Below, piece by piece: positions 16,821-26,806 of a stretch of DNA of 64,000 nt (position 1 is its first letter; each line of letters starts with the position of its first letter). This DNA is from MPNO01 sp965200535 (GTDB lineage Bacteria; Pseudomonadota; Alphaproteobacteria; MPNO01): assembly GCA_965200535.1 (NCBI GenBank), contig CBDAUF010000001.1, positions 1,860,001-1,924,000 of the forward strand, read 5' to 3'. A model generated the notes under the pieces. It saw only the letters and a program-made list of their open reading frames with translations, was not told the DNA's origin and searched no databases. Made by a program: the position numbers and the translations under genes.

Positions 16821-17861
16821 ATGAACAGGCACATCATGCTTGCCGCTGCGGCGGCTGCCGGTATTGCGGTGGCGACCGGCGTCCAGGCGCGCGACCAGAT
16901 CCGCATCGTCGGATCCTCGACGGTCTTCCCCTTCTCGACCGCCGTCGCCGAACAGTTCGGCAAAGCGACCAGGTTCAAGACGCCGGTTGTCGAAAGCACC
17001 GGATCCGGCGGCGGCCTCAAGCTGTTCTGCGCCGGGATCGGCGTCCGGCACGCCGATGTCACCAATGCCTCGCGCCGGATCAAGAAGTCCGAGGTGGCGC
17101 ACTGCAACAAGAACGGCGTCAAGGCGGTGACCGAGGTCAAGATCGGCTACGACGGCATCGTTCTGGCCAATGCGAAAAAGGCGAAACCGACACAGATCAC
17201 CCTCAAGCAACTGTTCCTCGCCCTGGCCAAGACTGTTCCGGCCGACGACAAGGGGGCGATACTGAAAGAGAATCCCTACAAGATGTGGAGCGACATCGAC
17301 CCGTCGCTCCCCAAGCGCAAGATCGAGGTTCTCGGCCCGCCGCCCACGTCGGGCACGCGCGACGCCTTCGTCGAACTCGCGATGGAAGGCGGCTGCGAGC
17401 AGTTCCCCGACATCGAGGCGATGAAGAAGACGGACAAGAAGCGCTACAAAGCGATCTGCCACGGCATCCGCGAGGACGGCGCCTTCGTCGAGGCCGGGGA
17501 GAATGACGTTCTGATCATCCAGAAGCTGGTTGCCAACCCGAACGCCTACGGGATTTTCGGCTTCGGCTTCCTCGATTCGAACGCCGACCGGATCCAGGGC
17601 GCGGTCATCGACGGAGCGGCGCCCGAGTTCGAGAGCATCGCGAGCGGGGAGTACCCGGTTTCACGTTCGATGTACTTCTACGTCAAGCAGGCGCATATCG
17701 GCGTCATTCCCGGCATCAAGGAGTATGTGGCCGAGTTTACCGCCGAGCGGGCGTGGGGGCCGGAAGGCTATCTCGTCGACAAGGGGTTGATCCCGCTGGC
17801 CGACGCGGAGCGCAAGAAGGTCCGCGCGGACGCGGCGAGCGGCGCCAAGCTTGCGATGTAG
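16821..17861 (+). CDS. pstS: PstS phosphate-binding periplasmic protein
   Basis: High-affinity phosphate binding protein of the Pst importer, 346 residues. The signal peptide runs to VQA at residue 23, and the mature protein starts DQIRIVGSSTVFPFSTAVAE, whose SST contacts phosphate in relatives. ESTGSGGGLKLFC and TSGTRDAFVELA are further ligand-binding loops. The start ATG follows the Pho box region, so expression should rise under phosphate limitation. It is separated from pstC by 74 bases. Confidence 0.95.
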   Translation: MNRHIMLAAAAAAGIAVATGVQARDQIRIVGSSTVFPFSTAVAEQFGKATRFKTPVVESTGSGGGLKLFCAGIGVRHADVTNASRRIKKSEVAHCNKNGVKAVTEVKIGYDGIVLANAKKAKPTQITLKQLFLALAKTVPADDKGAILKENPYKMWSDIDPSLPKRKIEVLGPPPTSGTRDAFVELAMEGGCEQFPDIEAMKKTDKKRYKAICHGIREDGAFVEAGENDVLIIQKLVANPNAYGIFGFGFLDSNADRIQGAVIDGAAPEFESIASGEYPVSRSMYFYVKQAHIGVIPGIKEYVAEFTAERAWGPEGYLVDKGLIPLADAERKKVRADAASGAKLAM

Positions 17862-17935
17862 GCGGCGGCCGCCCGGCTCACCCCCGCGTTCTCCCCGCAG
17901 CTCCCCGCGGCAGCCGAAAGCGATCCCGTCCCGCG

Positions 17936-19318
17936 ATGTCGCCGCTGTCCCTGATCGTCGTCCTGCTCGCGCTGTCCGTCTTCGGCTACTGGTTCGGCCG
18001 GCGCCGCGCGTTCGCGTTGGCCGGGGGGCGCAGCCGTTCCCTGCACTCCCGGCCGGGATATTACGGCGCCTACACCGCCCTGTGGTGCGCAGTCCCGGCG
18101 CTGGCCGTCTTCACGGTCTGGCTCGCGGTCCAGCCCGCGGTCACCGAGAGCATCGTAATCGCCGCCCTGCCGGACGCGCTGCGGGCGCTCGACCCGGACC
18201 GCATGTCGCTGCTGCTCAACGACATCCGCAACGCCGCCGACGGCACCATCCCGGCGTCGGGGGAGAACCCGGGCGTGGCCGCCGCCGCGGCCCATCTCAA
18301 CCGCCTGAATGCGACCGGCTACGGGGCGCTCGCGGTCGTCGCTCTCGCCGCCGCAATCGCCGGCCTCGCCTTCGCCCGGGCGCGGCTGTCCCCTGCCCTG
18401 CGGGCGCGCAACCGGGTCGAAAAGGCGATCGATATCCTGCTCATCGCGTGTTCGTCGATCGCGGTGCTGACGACCGTCGGGATCGTGCTCTCGCTGGTGT
18501 TCGAATCGATCCGCTTCTTCGGCAAGGTTCCGTTCCTCGATTTCGTCCTCGGCACCGTATGGAGTCCGCAGACCGCGCTGCGCGCCGACCAGGTGGGCGC
18601 GACCGGGGTCTTCGGCGCGATCCCGCTGTTCGCCGGCACCATGCTGATCACCGCGATCGCGATGGCGATCGCGGTGCCGGTGGGCCTCCTGTCCGCGATC
18701 TACCTGTCCGACTACGCCGATCACCGGGTCCGCGCCGCGGTCAAGCCGGTGGTCGAGATCCTGGCCGGCATCCCGACGGTGGTGTACGGCTTCTTCGCCG
18801 CGCTGACGGTCGCCCCCCTGCTCCGCGGGGTCGGCGAATCGGTCGGCCTCGACGTTGCCTCCGAAAGCGCGCTCGCCGCAGGCACGGTGATGGGGATCAT
18901 GATCATCCCGTTCATCTCCTCGCTGTCGGACGACGTGATGAACGCCGTTCCGCAGTCGCTCCGCAACGGGTCGCTGGCGCTCGGCGCCACCAAGTCGGAG
19001 ACCATCAAGCGGGTCATTCTGCCGGCCGCGCTGCCCGGCATCTTCGCCGCCTGCCTGCTCGCCGTGAGCCGGGCGATCGGCGAGACGATGATCGTGGTGA
19101 TGGCGGCCGGGCTCGCCGCCAACCTGACCGCCAACCCGTTCGAGGCGGTGACCACCGTGACGGTGCAGATCGTCACCTTGCTGATCGGCGACCAGGAGTT
19201 CGACAGCGCCAAGACCCTGGCGGCGTTCGCCCTCGGGCTGGTGCTGTTCGCGATCACCTTGGCGATGAACGTCATCGCGCTGCACGTGGTGCGCAAGTAC
19301 AGGGAGCAATATGACTGA
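17936..19318 (+). CDS. pstC: PstC phosphate ABC transporter permease
   Basis: Permease subunit of the Pst importer, 460 residues. It is longer than E. coli PstC because of an N-terminal extension with membrane segments (LSLIVVLLALSVFGYWFGRRRAF and a second around 40-60) typical of the alphaproteobacterial form. The transport core begins near residue 170 and includes the ATPase-contact loop SLRNGSLALGATKSETIKRVILPAALPGI. The ATG at 17936 was chosen because it precedes the first membrane segment. The stop overlaps pstA by eight bases. Confidence 0.93.
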   Translation: MSPLSLIVVLLALSVFGYWFGRRRAFALAGGRSRSLHSRPGYYGAYTALWCAVPALAVFTVWLAVQPAVTESIVIAALPDALRALDPDRMSLLLNDIRNAADGTIPASGENPGVAAAAAHLNRLNATGYGALAVVALAAAIAGLAFARARLSPALRARNRVEKAIDILLIACSSIAVLTTVGIVLSLVFESIRFFGKVPFLDFVLGTVWSPQTALRADQVGATGVFGAIPLFAGTMLITAIAMAIAVPVGLLSAIYLSDYADHRVRAAVKPVVEILAGIPTVVYGFFAALTVAPLLRGVGESVGLDVASESALAAGTVMGIMIIPFISSLSDDVMNAVPQSLRNGSLALGATKSETIKRVILPAALPGIFAACLLAVSRAIGETMIVVMAAGLAANLTANPFEAVTTVTVQIVTLLIGDQEFDSAKTLAAFALGLVLFAITLAMNVIALHVVRKYREQYD

Positions 19319-20651
19319 GGCGATGGACGGGGCGGCGGACGGGTTCGAGGCGGGGCGGCGCAGCGCGTCGCCGAACCGCCTTTCGCTCGACCGGAACCGC
19401 CTGCGCCGCCGCTATGCCGCGGAACGGCGGTTCAAGGCCTGCGGCGTCGCCGCCATCGCCATCGCGATGATCGCGCTGGTCTGGCTGCTGGTCAGCATCG
19501 TCGCACAAGGCTATCAGGCGTTCGTCCACACCCATATCAAGCTCGACGTCCATTTCGCCGCCAGGCATTTCGACGCCGGAGAGGCCGGCGGCCGGACGCA
19601 GGACGCCCTCGCCCGGGCCAATTACGGGGCGCTCTACAAGGACGCGCTGCGGGAAAGGTTTTCCGACGTTCGCAAGCGGCGCGAGCAGCGCAAGCTCTAC
19701 GGGCTGCTGAGCCAGGGCGCGGAGGAAGATCTCCGGCGGTTGGTCCTGGACGATCCCTCGATCGTCGGTACGCGCCGGGAGGTCTGGCTCACCGCGTCAG
19801 ACCATGTGGACATGCTGGTCAAGGGCAAGATCGACCGCGGCAGCCCGGAACGCGAACGCCCGATCAACGACCGGCAGCTCGACTGGATCGACGCGCTGAC
19901 GGCGGACGACCGGGTCGAGACCAAGTTCAACATGCGCTTCTTTTCGTCCGGCGCCTCGCGCGAACCGGAGCTTGCCGGCATCTGGGGCGCCATCGTGGGC
20001 TCCTTCTTCACCATGATGGTGACGCTGCTGCTGTCCTTCCCGGTCGGCGTCGGGGCGGCGGTGTTTCTCGAGGAATTCGCGCCCAGGAACCGCTGGACCG
20101 ATCTGATCGAGGTCAACATCAACAACCTCGCCGCGGTGCCGTCGATCGTCTTCGGGCTGCTCGGGCTCGCGGTCATCCTCAACTTCTTCGGGGCGCCCCG
20201 GTCGGCGCCGCTCGCCGGCGGCATGGTGCTGGCGCTGATGACGCTGCCAACCATCATCATCGCCACCCGGGCCGCGCTCAAGGCGGTGCCGCCCTCGATC
20301 CGCGAGGCGGCGCTCGGTATCGGGGCGTCGAAGCTCCAGACGATCACTCACCACGTCCTGCCGCTGGCGCTGCCCGGCATCCTGACCGGCACCATCATCG
20401 GCATGGCGCAGGCGCTCGGCGAGACCGCACCGCTGCTGATGATCGGCATGGTCGCCTTCATCGTCGATATTCCGACCAGCCCGGTCAGCCCGGCCACGGT
20501 GCTGCCGGTGCAGATCTATCTCTGGAGCGATATGCCGGAACGGAGCTTTGTCGAGAAGACAAGCGCGGCGATCATGGTGCTGCTGGGTTTTCTGGTGATC
20601 ATGAACGCTGTCGCAATCTATCTGCGGCGGAAATTCGAGCGGCGCTGGTAA
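19311..20651 (+). CDS. pstA: PstA phosphate ABC transporter permease with DUF3333-type insert
   Basis: Second permease of the Pst importer, 446 residues. After one N-terminal membrane segment (residues about 47-67) there is a long hydrophilic region of about 150 residues, the DUF3333 type of insert found in alphaproteobacterial PstA, probably periplasmic. The transport domain follows, with GIWGAIVGSFFTMMVTLLLSFP and the ATPase-contact loop REAALGIGASKLQTITHHVLPLALPGI. It overlaps pstC and is followed by pstB after 19 bases. Confidence 0.93.
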   Translation: MTEAMDGAADGFEAGRRSASPNRLSLDRNRLRRRYAAERRFKACGVAAIAIAMIALVWLLVSIVAQGYQAFVHTHIKLDVHFAARHFDAGEAGGRTQDALARANYGALYKDALRERFSDVRKRREQRKLYGLLSQGAEEDLRRLVLDDPSIVGTRREVWLTASDHVDMLVKGKIDRGSPERERPINDRQLDWIDALTADDRVETKFNMRFFSSGASREPELAGIWGAIVGSFFTMMVTLLLSFPVGVGAAVFLEEFAPRNRWTDLIEVNINNLAAVPSIVFGLLGLAVILNFFGAPRSAPLAGGMVLALMTLPTIIIATRAALKAVPPSIREAALGIGASKLQTITHHVLPLALPGILTGTIIGMAQALGETAPLLMIGMVAFIVDIPTSPVSPATVLPVQIYLWSDMPERSFVEKTSAAIMVLLGFLVIMNAVAIYLRRKFERRW

Positions 20652-20670
20652 CCGCGCGCGGGGGGAGACC

Positions 20671-21510
20671 ATGAACGGGGCATCGGGGGCGGCGGTTCTC
20701 GCCGCGGAACGGGAAATCGGAACCGACGCCGAACCCGAACGGCGGAGCCAGCCGGACGTCAAGATCGAGGCGACCGGGGTGGGCGTCTTCTACGGCGACA
20801 AGGACGCGCTGAGAAATGTCGATATCGACATCCCGGCGAACCAGGTGACGGCCCTCATCGGCCCCTCGGGCTGCGGCAAGTCGACCTTCCTGCGCTGCCT
20901 CAACCGGATGAACGACGTGATCGAAGGTTGCCGCGTGGTCGGCAGGATGACGCTCGACGGCGACGACATCTACGATCCCGCCCTCGACGTGGTGCTGCTG
21001 CGCGCCCGCGTCGGCATGGTATTCCAGAAGCCCAACCCGTTCCCCAAGTCGATCTACGACAACGTCGCCTACGGTCCGCGCATCCACGGCATCGCGGCGA
21101 CCCGCGCCGAACTCGACGACATCGTCCATTCGAGCCTCGAGCGCGCCGGGCTGCTCGACGAGGTGAAAGACCGCATCGACGAGCCCGGGACCGGCCTGTC
21201 CGGGGGGCAGCAGCAGAGGCTCTGCATCGCGCGGGCCATCGCCATCAGCCCCGAGGTGATCCTGATGGACGAGCCGTGCTCCGCCCTCGATCCCATTGCC
21301 ACCGCCAGAATCGAGGAGCTGATCGACGAGCTCCGCGACAATTTCACCATCGTCATCGTCACCCATTCGATGCAGCAGGCCGCCCGGGTATCGCAGAAAA
21401 CCGCCTTTTTCCATCTCGGCAATCTTGTCGAGGTCGGCAGCACCGAGCAGATTTTCACCAACCCGCGGGACGAGCGCACGCAAGGCTACATCACCGGCCG
21501 CTTCGGCTAG
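20671..21510 (+). CDS. pstB: PstB phosphate ABC transporter ATP-binding protein
   Basis: ATPase of the Pst importer, 279 residues. Walker A is GPSGCGKST, the PstB-specific Q-loop reads VFQKPNPFPKSIYDNVAYG, the signature is LSGGQQQRLCIARA and Walker B is VILMDEPCSALDP, followed by the H-loop in VTHSMQQAARVS. The first 30 or so residues are a variable extension before the conserved KIEATGVGVFYG. All motifs are intact, and the gene order is the standard pst arrangement. Confidence 0.96.
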   Translation: MNGASGAAVLAAEREIGTDAEPERRSQPDVKIEATGVGVFYGDKDALRNVDIDIPANQVTALIGPSGCGKSTFLRCLNRMNDVIEGCRVVGRMTLDGDDIYDPALDVVLLRARVGMVFQKPNPFPKSIYDNVAYGPRIHGIAATRAELDDIVHSSLERAGLLDEVKDRIDEPGTGLSGGQQQRLCIARAIAISPEVILMDEPCSALDPIATARIEELIDELRDNFTIVIVTHSMQQAARVSQKTAFFHLGNLVEVGSTEQIFTNPRDERTQGYITGRFG

Positions 21511-21532
21511 CGGCGGAGACGGGAAATCCGCC

Positions 21533-22246
21533 ATGGAAAGCGAACACATCGTCACCTCCTTCGACGAGGAGCTCCGCGAACTCAACGAGACCATCGCGCG
21601 CATGGGCGGTCTGACAGAATCGCAGATCGCGCGCGCGATCGAGGCGTTGACCGGCCGCAACCCCGACCTCGCCGAGGCCGTGGTCGCCGACGACGAGCTG
21701 GTCGACGACCTGAACTTCGAGATCGATGAGAAGGCCACCCTGCTGATCGCCCTGCGCCAGCCGGTGGCGCTCGACCTGCGGACCATCGTCTCCGCCCTCA
21801 AGATCGCCGCCGACCTCGAGCGCATCGCCGACTACGCCTCCAACATCGCGCGGCGGTCGCTGGCGTTGTCCGAGGTTGCGCCGGTGCGCCCGGTCCACGC
21901 GATCCCGCGGATGGGGCGCCTGGTGCAGCAGATGACCAAGGACGTGCTCGACGCCTATATCGAGCGCAACGTCGACAAGGCGCTGACAGTCTGGGCCTCG
22001 GACGGCGAGGTCGATGACATGTACACCAGCCTGTTCCGCGAACTCCTGACCTACATGATGGAGGATCCGCGGAGCATCACCTCCTGCATCCATCTCCTGT
22101 TCATCGCCAAGCATATCGAGCGCATCGGCGACCATGTGACCAACATCGCCGAGATCATCCACTACCTGGTGGAGGGCACGCGGATGCGCGGGGCGCGGCC
22201 GCGCGGCAGCACTGCCGACCACGAGATCGGCGCCGACACCCTATGA
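21533..22246 (+). CDS. phoU: PhoU phosphate signalling protein
   Basis: Cytoplasmic negative regulator that links Pst activity to PhoR, 237 residues. It is an all-helical protein with two PhoU repeats: DLRTIVSALKIAADLERIADYASNIARR in the first and the matching CIHLLFIAKHIERIGDHVTNIAE in the second, both carrying the E-x-x-R-x-x-D metal-binding pattern. The ATG at 21533 gives the usual length. It lies between pstB and phoB in the operon. Confidence 0.95.
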   Translation: MESEHIVTSFDEELRELNETIARMGGLTESQIARAIEALTGRNPDLAEAVVADDELVDDLNFEIDEKATLLIALRQPVALDLRTIVSALKIAADLERIADYASNIARRSLALSEVAPVRPVHAIPRMGRLVQQMTKDVLDAYIERNVDKALTVWASDGEVDDMYTSLFRELLTYMMEDPRSITSCIHLLFIAKHIERIGDHVTNIAEIIHYLVEGTRMRGARPRGSTADHEIGADTL

Positions 22247-22304
22247 GACGCCCGGTCGCGCCAGGCGGCGCCCTCCCGCCCGCGGCCGAACCGGGCGGGG
22301 CGCG

Positions 22305-22997
22305 ATGAAACCGGTCGTTCTCCTGGTGGACGACGAGGCGGACCTGGTGACGCTGCTGGGCTACAATCTCGAACGCGCGGGGTTCGATGTGCTGACCGCG
22401 CGCGACGGCGAGGAAGCGTTGACAATCGCCGCCGAGCGCCGGGTCGACCTGGTGCTGCTCGACTGGATGATGCCCCACGTGAGCGGCATCGAGGTGTGCC
22501 GCCAGCTGCGCCGCCGGCAGGAGACGCGCAACATCCCGATCATCCTGCTGACCGCCCGCAGCGGGGAGGCCGACCGGATACAGGGTCTCAATACGGGGGC
22601 AGACGACTACATCTCGAAGCCGTTTTCGACCGACGAGTTGATCGCCCGCATCCACGCGGTGCTGCGCCGGGTGCGGCCGGCGCTGGCGGAAGAACGCCTC
22701 GCCTTCGGCGATATCCAGATGGATCTGGCCGGCCACCGGGTCATCCGGAACGGGCGAAGCGTGAGGCTCGGCCCGATCGAGTTCCGGCTGTTGCGCCACC
22801 TGATGGAGCATCCCGGCCGGGTGTTCTCGCGCGACCAGTTGATCGATGCGGTCTGGGGCCACGACATCTATGTCGACACGCGGACGGTCGATGTCCATAT
22901 CCGCCGGTTGCGCAAGGCGCTCAACGACAGCGGGGAGGCCGATCCGATTCGCACCGTACGATCGGCCGGCTACGGACTCCAGGGCCGCGCCGACTGA
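22305..22997 (+). CDS. phoB: PhoB phosphate-regulon response regulator
   Basis: Winged-helix response regulator, 230 residues. The receiver domain has the acidic pocket DDE at residues 9-11, phosphoacceptor Asp53 in VLLDWMMP and the conserved lysine in YISKPF; the OmpR-type DNA-binding domain follows from about 130 with VHIRRLRKALND. It is expected to bind the Pho box at 16659-16698. It closes the cluster and is convergent with typA, with only 21 bases between the stops. Confidence 0.94.
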   Translation: MKPVVLLVDDEADLVTLLGYNLERAGFDVLTARDGEEALTIAAERRVDLVLLDWMMPHVSGIEVCRQLRRRQETRNIPIILLTARSGEADRIQGLNTGADDYISKPFSTDELIARIHAVLRRVRPALAEERLAFGDIQMDLAGHRVIRNGRSVRLGPIEFRLLRHLMEHPGRVFSRDQLIDAVWGHDIYVDTRTVDVHIRRLRKALNDSGEADPIRTVRSAGYGLQGRAD

Positions 22998-23018
22998 CCG
23001 TTTCGGGCGTGCACGCCT

Positions 23019-24842
23019 TCACCCGGCGGCGCGGCCGGCCCGTCTGCGGGCGTGAGAATCGAGCAGGACCTTGCGCAGGCGGATGCTCCGCGGAGTCACC
23101 TCCACCAGTTCGTCCGCGGCGATATAGGAGATCGCCTCCTCCAGCCGCAGCCTGCGCGCGGGTGTGAGGCGGATCGCATCGTCCTTGCCGGCGGCGCGGA
23201 TATTCGTCAGTTGCTTGGTGCGCAGCGGGTTGACCTCGAGATCGCTGCCGCGGGCGTGTTCGCCGACGATCATCCCCCGGTAGACCCGCTCGCCGGGCCC
23301 GATGAAGAGAATTCCGCGCTGCTCCAGATTGTGGAGCGCGTATTCCACCGCCTCGCCGTCGCCGGTCGAGATCAGGACGCCGCGGCGGCGGCCGTCGAGC
23401 GCACCGCGGTGAGGGCCGTAGCCGTGGAAGACCCGGCTCATCGTTCCCGTCCCGCGGCTGTCGTTCATCAACTCGCCGAGGAAACCGATCAGCCCGCGCG
23501 ACGGGGCGATGAAGTCGATCCGCGTCTTGCCGCCGCCCGACGGGCGCATGTCGGACATCTCGCCGCGGCGGCGGCCGAGCGCTTCGACGACCACCCCGAC
23601 ATAGTCGTCATCGACGTCGACGATCACCTCTTCGAGCGGCTCGAGCCGGCCGCCGGTCGCGGGATCGGCGCGGTAGAGCACCCTGGGCCGCGAGACCGAG
23701 AGTTCGTATCCCTCGCGCCGCAGCGTCTCGATCAGGACGCCGAGTTGCAGTTCGCCGCGGCCGCGCACCTCGACCGCGTCCTCGCCCTCGATCGGGCGCA
23801 GGTCGATGGCGAAGTTGCTCTCGGCCTCGCGGAACAGCCGGTCGCGCAGCATGCGAGAGGTGACCTTGTCGCCCTCGCGCCCGGCGAGCGGCGAGTCGTT
23901 GATGGTGAACCGCATGGCGAGCGTCGGCGGATCGACCGGCGATGCGGCCAGCGGGACGGTCGTTCCCGCCGCAGCGACGGTGTCGGCGACGGTCGCCGTC
24001 CTGAGCCCGGCGATGGCGACGATATCGCCGGCGGACACCCGCCGGGCGGGTTCGCGGGCGAGCCCGTTGAAGGTCAGCAGCTTCGTCATGCGCGCCTGTT
24101 CGACGGCCTCGCCGCCGCGGTTCAGCACGGTTACCGGCATGTTGACCTCGGCTGCGCCGCGCGCGACCCGCCCGGTGAGAACGCGGCCGAGATGGGTGTC
24201 GTATTCGAGGATGCTGGCGAGCATGGCGAACGGCCCGCCCGGATCGCTCGCGGGCGGGGCGACATGGGCGAGGATGGTATCGAACAGCGGTTCCATGCCG
24301 AGCCGGGGCGCATCGGGGTCGTGCGCCGCCCACCCTTCCCTGGCGGAGGCGTACAGGGTGGGAAAGTCGAGCTGCGCCTCGTTGGCTCCGAGCGCGGCGA
24401 ACAAGTCGAACACCGCGTCCACCGCCGCGTGCGGCCGGCCGTCGCGGCGGTCCACCTTGTTGATCGCGACGATGGGGGCGAGCCCGCGCTCCAGCGCCTT
24501 GGAGACCACGAACTTGGTCTGCGGCATCGGGCCTTCGGCCGCATCGACGAGAAGCACCGCCCCGTCCACCATGGAGATGACGCGCTCGACCTCGCCGCCG
24601 AAATCGGCGTGGCCCGGGGTATCGACGATGTTGATCTTGGTCCCGCGCCACAGAACGGCGGTGCACTTGGCGAGGATGGTGATGCCGCGTTCGCGCTCCT
24701 GGTCGTTGGAATCGAGCGCGCGGTCGGCGATGCGCTGGTTGGCGCGCACCGCGCCCGCCGCCCGCAGCATCGAGTCCACGAGGGTCGTCTTGCCGTGATC
24801 GACATGCGCGATCAGGGCGATGTTGCGGAGGTCGGTGGGCAT
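23019..24842 (-). CDS. typA: TypA/BipA ribosome-associated GTPase
   Basis: Translational GTPase related to EF-G that acts in ribosome assembly and stress adaptation, 607 residues, the normal family length. G1 is AHVDHGKT at residues 12-19, then RGITI, DTPGHADFGGEVER and NKVDR; the family-specific C-terminal domain includes GFLGELMNDSRGTGTM and SDLEVNP. The start is the ATG at 24842; upstream sequence in the same frame is not conserved. It is followed on the same strand by the kinase gene upstream at 24893-25885. Confidence 0.96.
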   Translation of the reverse strand: MPTDLRNIALIAHVDHGKTTLVDSMLRAAGAVRANQRIADRALDSNDQERERGITILAKCTAVLWRGTKINIVDTPGHADFGGEVERVISMVDGAVLLVDAAEGPMPQTKFVVSKALERGLAPIVAINKVDRRDGRPHAAVDAVFDLFAALGANEAQLDFPTLYASAREGWAAHDPDAPRLGMEPLFDTILAHVAPPASDPGGPFAMLASILEYDTHLGRVLTGRVARGAAEVNMPVTVLNRGGEAVEQARMTKLLTFNGLAREPARRVSAGDIVAIAGLRTATVADTVAAAGTTVPLAASPVDPPTLAMRFTINDSPLAGREGDKVTSRMLRDRLFREAESNFAIDLRPIEGEDAVEVRGRGELQLGVLIETLRREGYELSVSRPRVLYRADPATGGRLEPLEEVIVDVDDDYVGVVVEALGRRRGEMSDMRPSGGGKTRIDFIAPSRGLIGFLGELMNDSRGTGTMSRVFHGYGPHRGALDGRRRGVLISTGDGEAVEYALHNLEQRGILFIGPGERVYRGMIVGEHARGSDLEVNPLRTKQLTNIRAAGKDDAIRLTPARRLRLEEAISYIAADELVEVTPRSIRLRKVLLDSHARRRAGRAAG

Positions 24843-24892
24843 CGCGTCCTGCCGCGCGGGTGTCGGGGAGGGGTGCGTGCGGCGTCCGTGCG

Positions 24893-25885
24893 TCAGCCCG
24901 CCGGCAGCAGGTCGGCGAGCCGCGTCTGCGGGCGGGCGCCGTAATGGCTGACGATCTCGCCGGCGGCGATCGCGCCGATGCGCCCGCACAGCTCGGGCTC
25001 GTAGCCGCGCGTCAGCCCGAAGAGAACGCCGGCGGCGTAGAGGTCGCCGGCGCCGGTCGTGTCCACGACCCGTTCGACCGGTGCGGCCGCGACATCCGCC
25101 GCCTCGCCGAGGGCGACGATGCGCGAGCCCGCCGCTCCCCTGGTGAGCGCCGCGAAGGCGCAGTCCTCGCCCACCCGGGCGCAGGCCTCGTCGAAGCTTC
25201 CGACCTCGTAGAGCGCCGCGATCTCGGGCTCGTTGGCGAACAGGATGTCGATATGACCGCGCACGAGATGGCGGAACGAGTCGCGGTGCCGTTCGACGCA
25301 GAACGGATCGGAAAGCGAGAGCGCCACCTTGCGGCCGGCGGCGTGGGCGATTTCGGCGGCCCGCGCGAACGCCGCCTTGGCCGGCTCCGCATCGAACAGG
25401 TAGCCCTCGAGATAGGTGATCGCGGAGGCGCCGATCAGGTCCGCGTCGATGTCGCCGGGCTCGAACGCGGTCGCGATGCCGAGAAGGGTCTGCATCGTGC
25501 GTTTGGCGTCGGGGGTGACGAAGATCAGGCAGCGCGCGGTCTCCGCCCCCTCCGCCGCGGGCCGTGCGCGGTACTCGACGCCGGCAGCCCGGATGTCGTC
25601 GAGAAACACCCGACCGAGCGCATCGTCGCGGACCTTGCCGAGAAAGGCGCTCCTGCCGCCGAGCGAGGCGAGCCCGACGATGGTGTTCGCCGCCGAACCG
25701 CCCGACATGCGGACCGCGCCGTCCATGCGGCGGTAGAGCGCGTTCGCACGGTCTGCGTCGACCAGCGTCATCGCGCCCTTTGCAAGACCGAGGTCGGCCA
25801 GCGCATCGTCGCCGATCCGGGCCAGGACATCGACGATGGCGCAACCGACGCCGACGGCGTCGAACGGCTCGGGATCGGAAGTCAT
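24893..25885 (-). CDS. PfkB-family carbohydrate/nucleoside kinase (adenosine-kinase-like)
   Basis: A 330-residue PfkB sugar or nucleoside kinase. The N-terminal GG motif is in RMSGGSAANTIVGLASLGGRSAF, and the C-terminal catalytic motif is DTTGAGDLYAAGVL, where the aspartate is the base. The beginning FDAVGVGCAIVDVLA resembles the adenosine-kinase-like proteins common in alphaproteobacteria. The true substrate (adenosine, ribose or another sugar) cannot be read from motifs alone. It lies upstream of typA on the same strand with a 50-base gap. Confidence 0.85.
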   Translation of the reverse strand: MTSDPEPFDAVGVGCAIVDVLARIGDDALADLGLAKGAMTLVDADRANALYRRMDGAVRMSGGSAANTIVGLASLGGRSAFLGKVRDDALGRVFLDDIRAAGVEYRARPAAEGAETARCLIFVTPDAKRTMQTLLGIATAFEPGDIDADLIGASAITYLEGYLFDAEPAKAAFARAAEIAHAAGRKVALSLSDPFCVERHRDSFRHLVRGHIDILFANEPEIAALYEVGSFDEACARVGEDCAFAALTRGAAGSRIVALGEAADVAAAPVERVVDTTGAGDLYAAGVLFGLTRGYEPELCGRIGAIAAGEIVSHYGARPQTRLADLLPAG

Positions 25886-26035
25886 GAGATCGTCTCCGAA
25901 TGCGTGCGGCGCGCCGCCGGCGGCGCCGGTTACCGGGCGCGGCGCCGGGGCGGGGCCAGTATACTTGCGGCGCGGCTCCGGGCGAGGCCGGCCCGGCGTT
26001 GAGCACCGCCGCCGCGAGCGCCACAGGGAGCGCCG

Positions 26036-26752
26036 ATGCTGATCAACCTGCTGCTTGCGGTTCGACAATCCTTCGACCCGGCGTTCCGCACGGTCGCGCT
26101 CAAGACGACGGCGATTTCGGCGGCGTTGTTTGCCGTGCTCATCGCAGGCGCGGTCTGGGGGCTGAACGCGCTCACCCTGTTCGAGACCTCCTGGCTCGAC
26201 TGGGCGGCCAAGTGGGCGATCGGCGCGGTTGCCGGGCCTGCCGCGGTCGTCGTCGGGATATTTCTCTTCCCCATCGTCGCGGTCATGGTCGTCGGGCTGT
26301 TCCTCGAGGAGATCGCCGATGCGGTCGATGCACGGCACTACCCCGACAAGCCCGCGGCGCCCGGCCAGTCGATCGTCTCGTCGGTCGGCTCCACCGGGAA
26401 GCTTCTCCTGGCGACCCTGGCCCTCAACATCCTCGTCGCGCCGCTCTATCTCGTCCCCGGCGTCAACGCCCTCGTCTTCTACGGGCTCAACGGCTATCTG
26501 CTGGGGCGCGAGTATTTCGAACTGGTTGCGCTGCGCCGGATCGGCCAGCGTGCGGCGCGGCGGCTGCGCCGCGAAGCGCCTTGGCGGGTGTTCCTCGGCG
26601 GGGTCGGCATCACGCTCCTGTTCAGCATACCCGTCGTCAATTGGCTGATGCCCATTGTCGCGACAGCGTTTATGGTGCACGAGTTCGACGCCATCGAACG
26701 GCGCGTTGCGGCGCCGGCGGGAAGCGGGCCGGACTGCCCCCGGGGCGGTTGA
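26036..26752 (+). CDS. EI24/CysZ-like membrane protein
   Basis: A 238-residue integral membrane protein of the EI24 (CysZ-related) family with four to six hydrophobic segments at about 28-48, 65-100, 118-150 and 190-215. The motif LVPGVNALVFYGLNGYLLGREYFELVALRR is characteristic. E. coli CysZ takes up sulfate, but alphaproteobacterial relatives may differ, so no substrate is assigned. It is divergent from the kinase gene; the 150-base gap contains a TATACT element at 25960-25965 but no convincing -35. Confidence 0.8.
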   Translation: MLINLLLAVRQSFDPAFRTVALKTTAISAALFAVLIAGAVWGLNALTLFETSWLDWAAKWAIGAVAGPAAVVVGIFLFPIVAVMVVGLFLEEIADAVDARHYPDKPAAPGQSIVSSVGSTGKLLLATLALNILVAPLYLVPGVNALVFYGLNGYLLGREYFELVALRRIGQRAARRLRREAPWRVFLGGVGITLLFSIPVVNWLMPIVATAFMVHEFDAIERRVAAPAGSGPDCPRGG

Positions 26753-26806
26753 GACACGCAGGCTGCCGGCAACCGCTCGCGGCAGACGGAACGGGGAGGA
26801 ACGGAT

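Noticed and set aside
17864..17876. GGCGGC-G-GCCGCC palindrome between pstS and pstC
   Set aside because: Very short, one-base loop, and common by chance in this composition; not listed as a regulatory element.
23019..26024. Apparent 1001-residue extension of TypA
   Set aside because: The part upstream of 24842 is the kinase gene read in a wrong frame; TypA is full length from the ATG at 24842.
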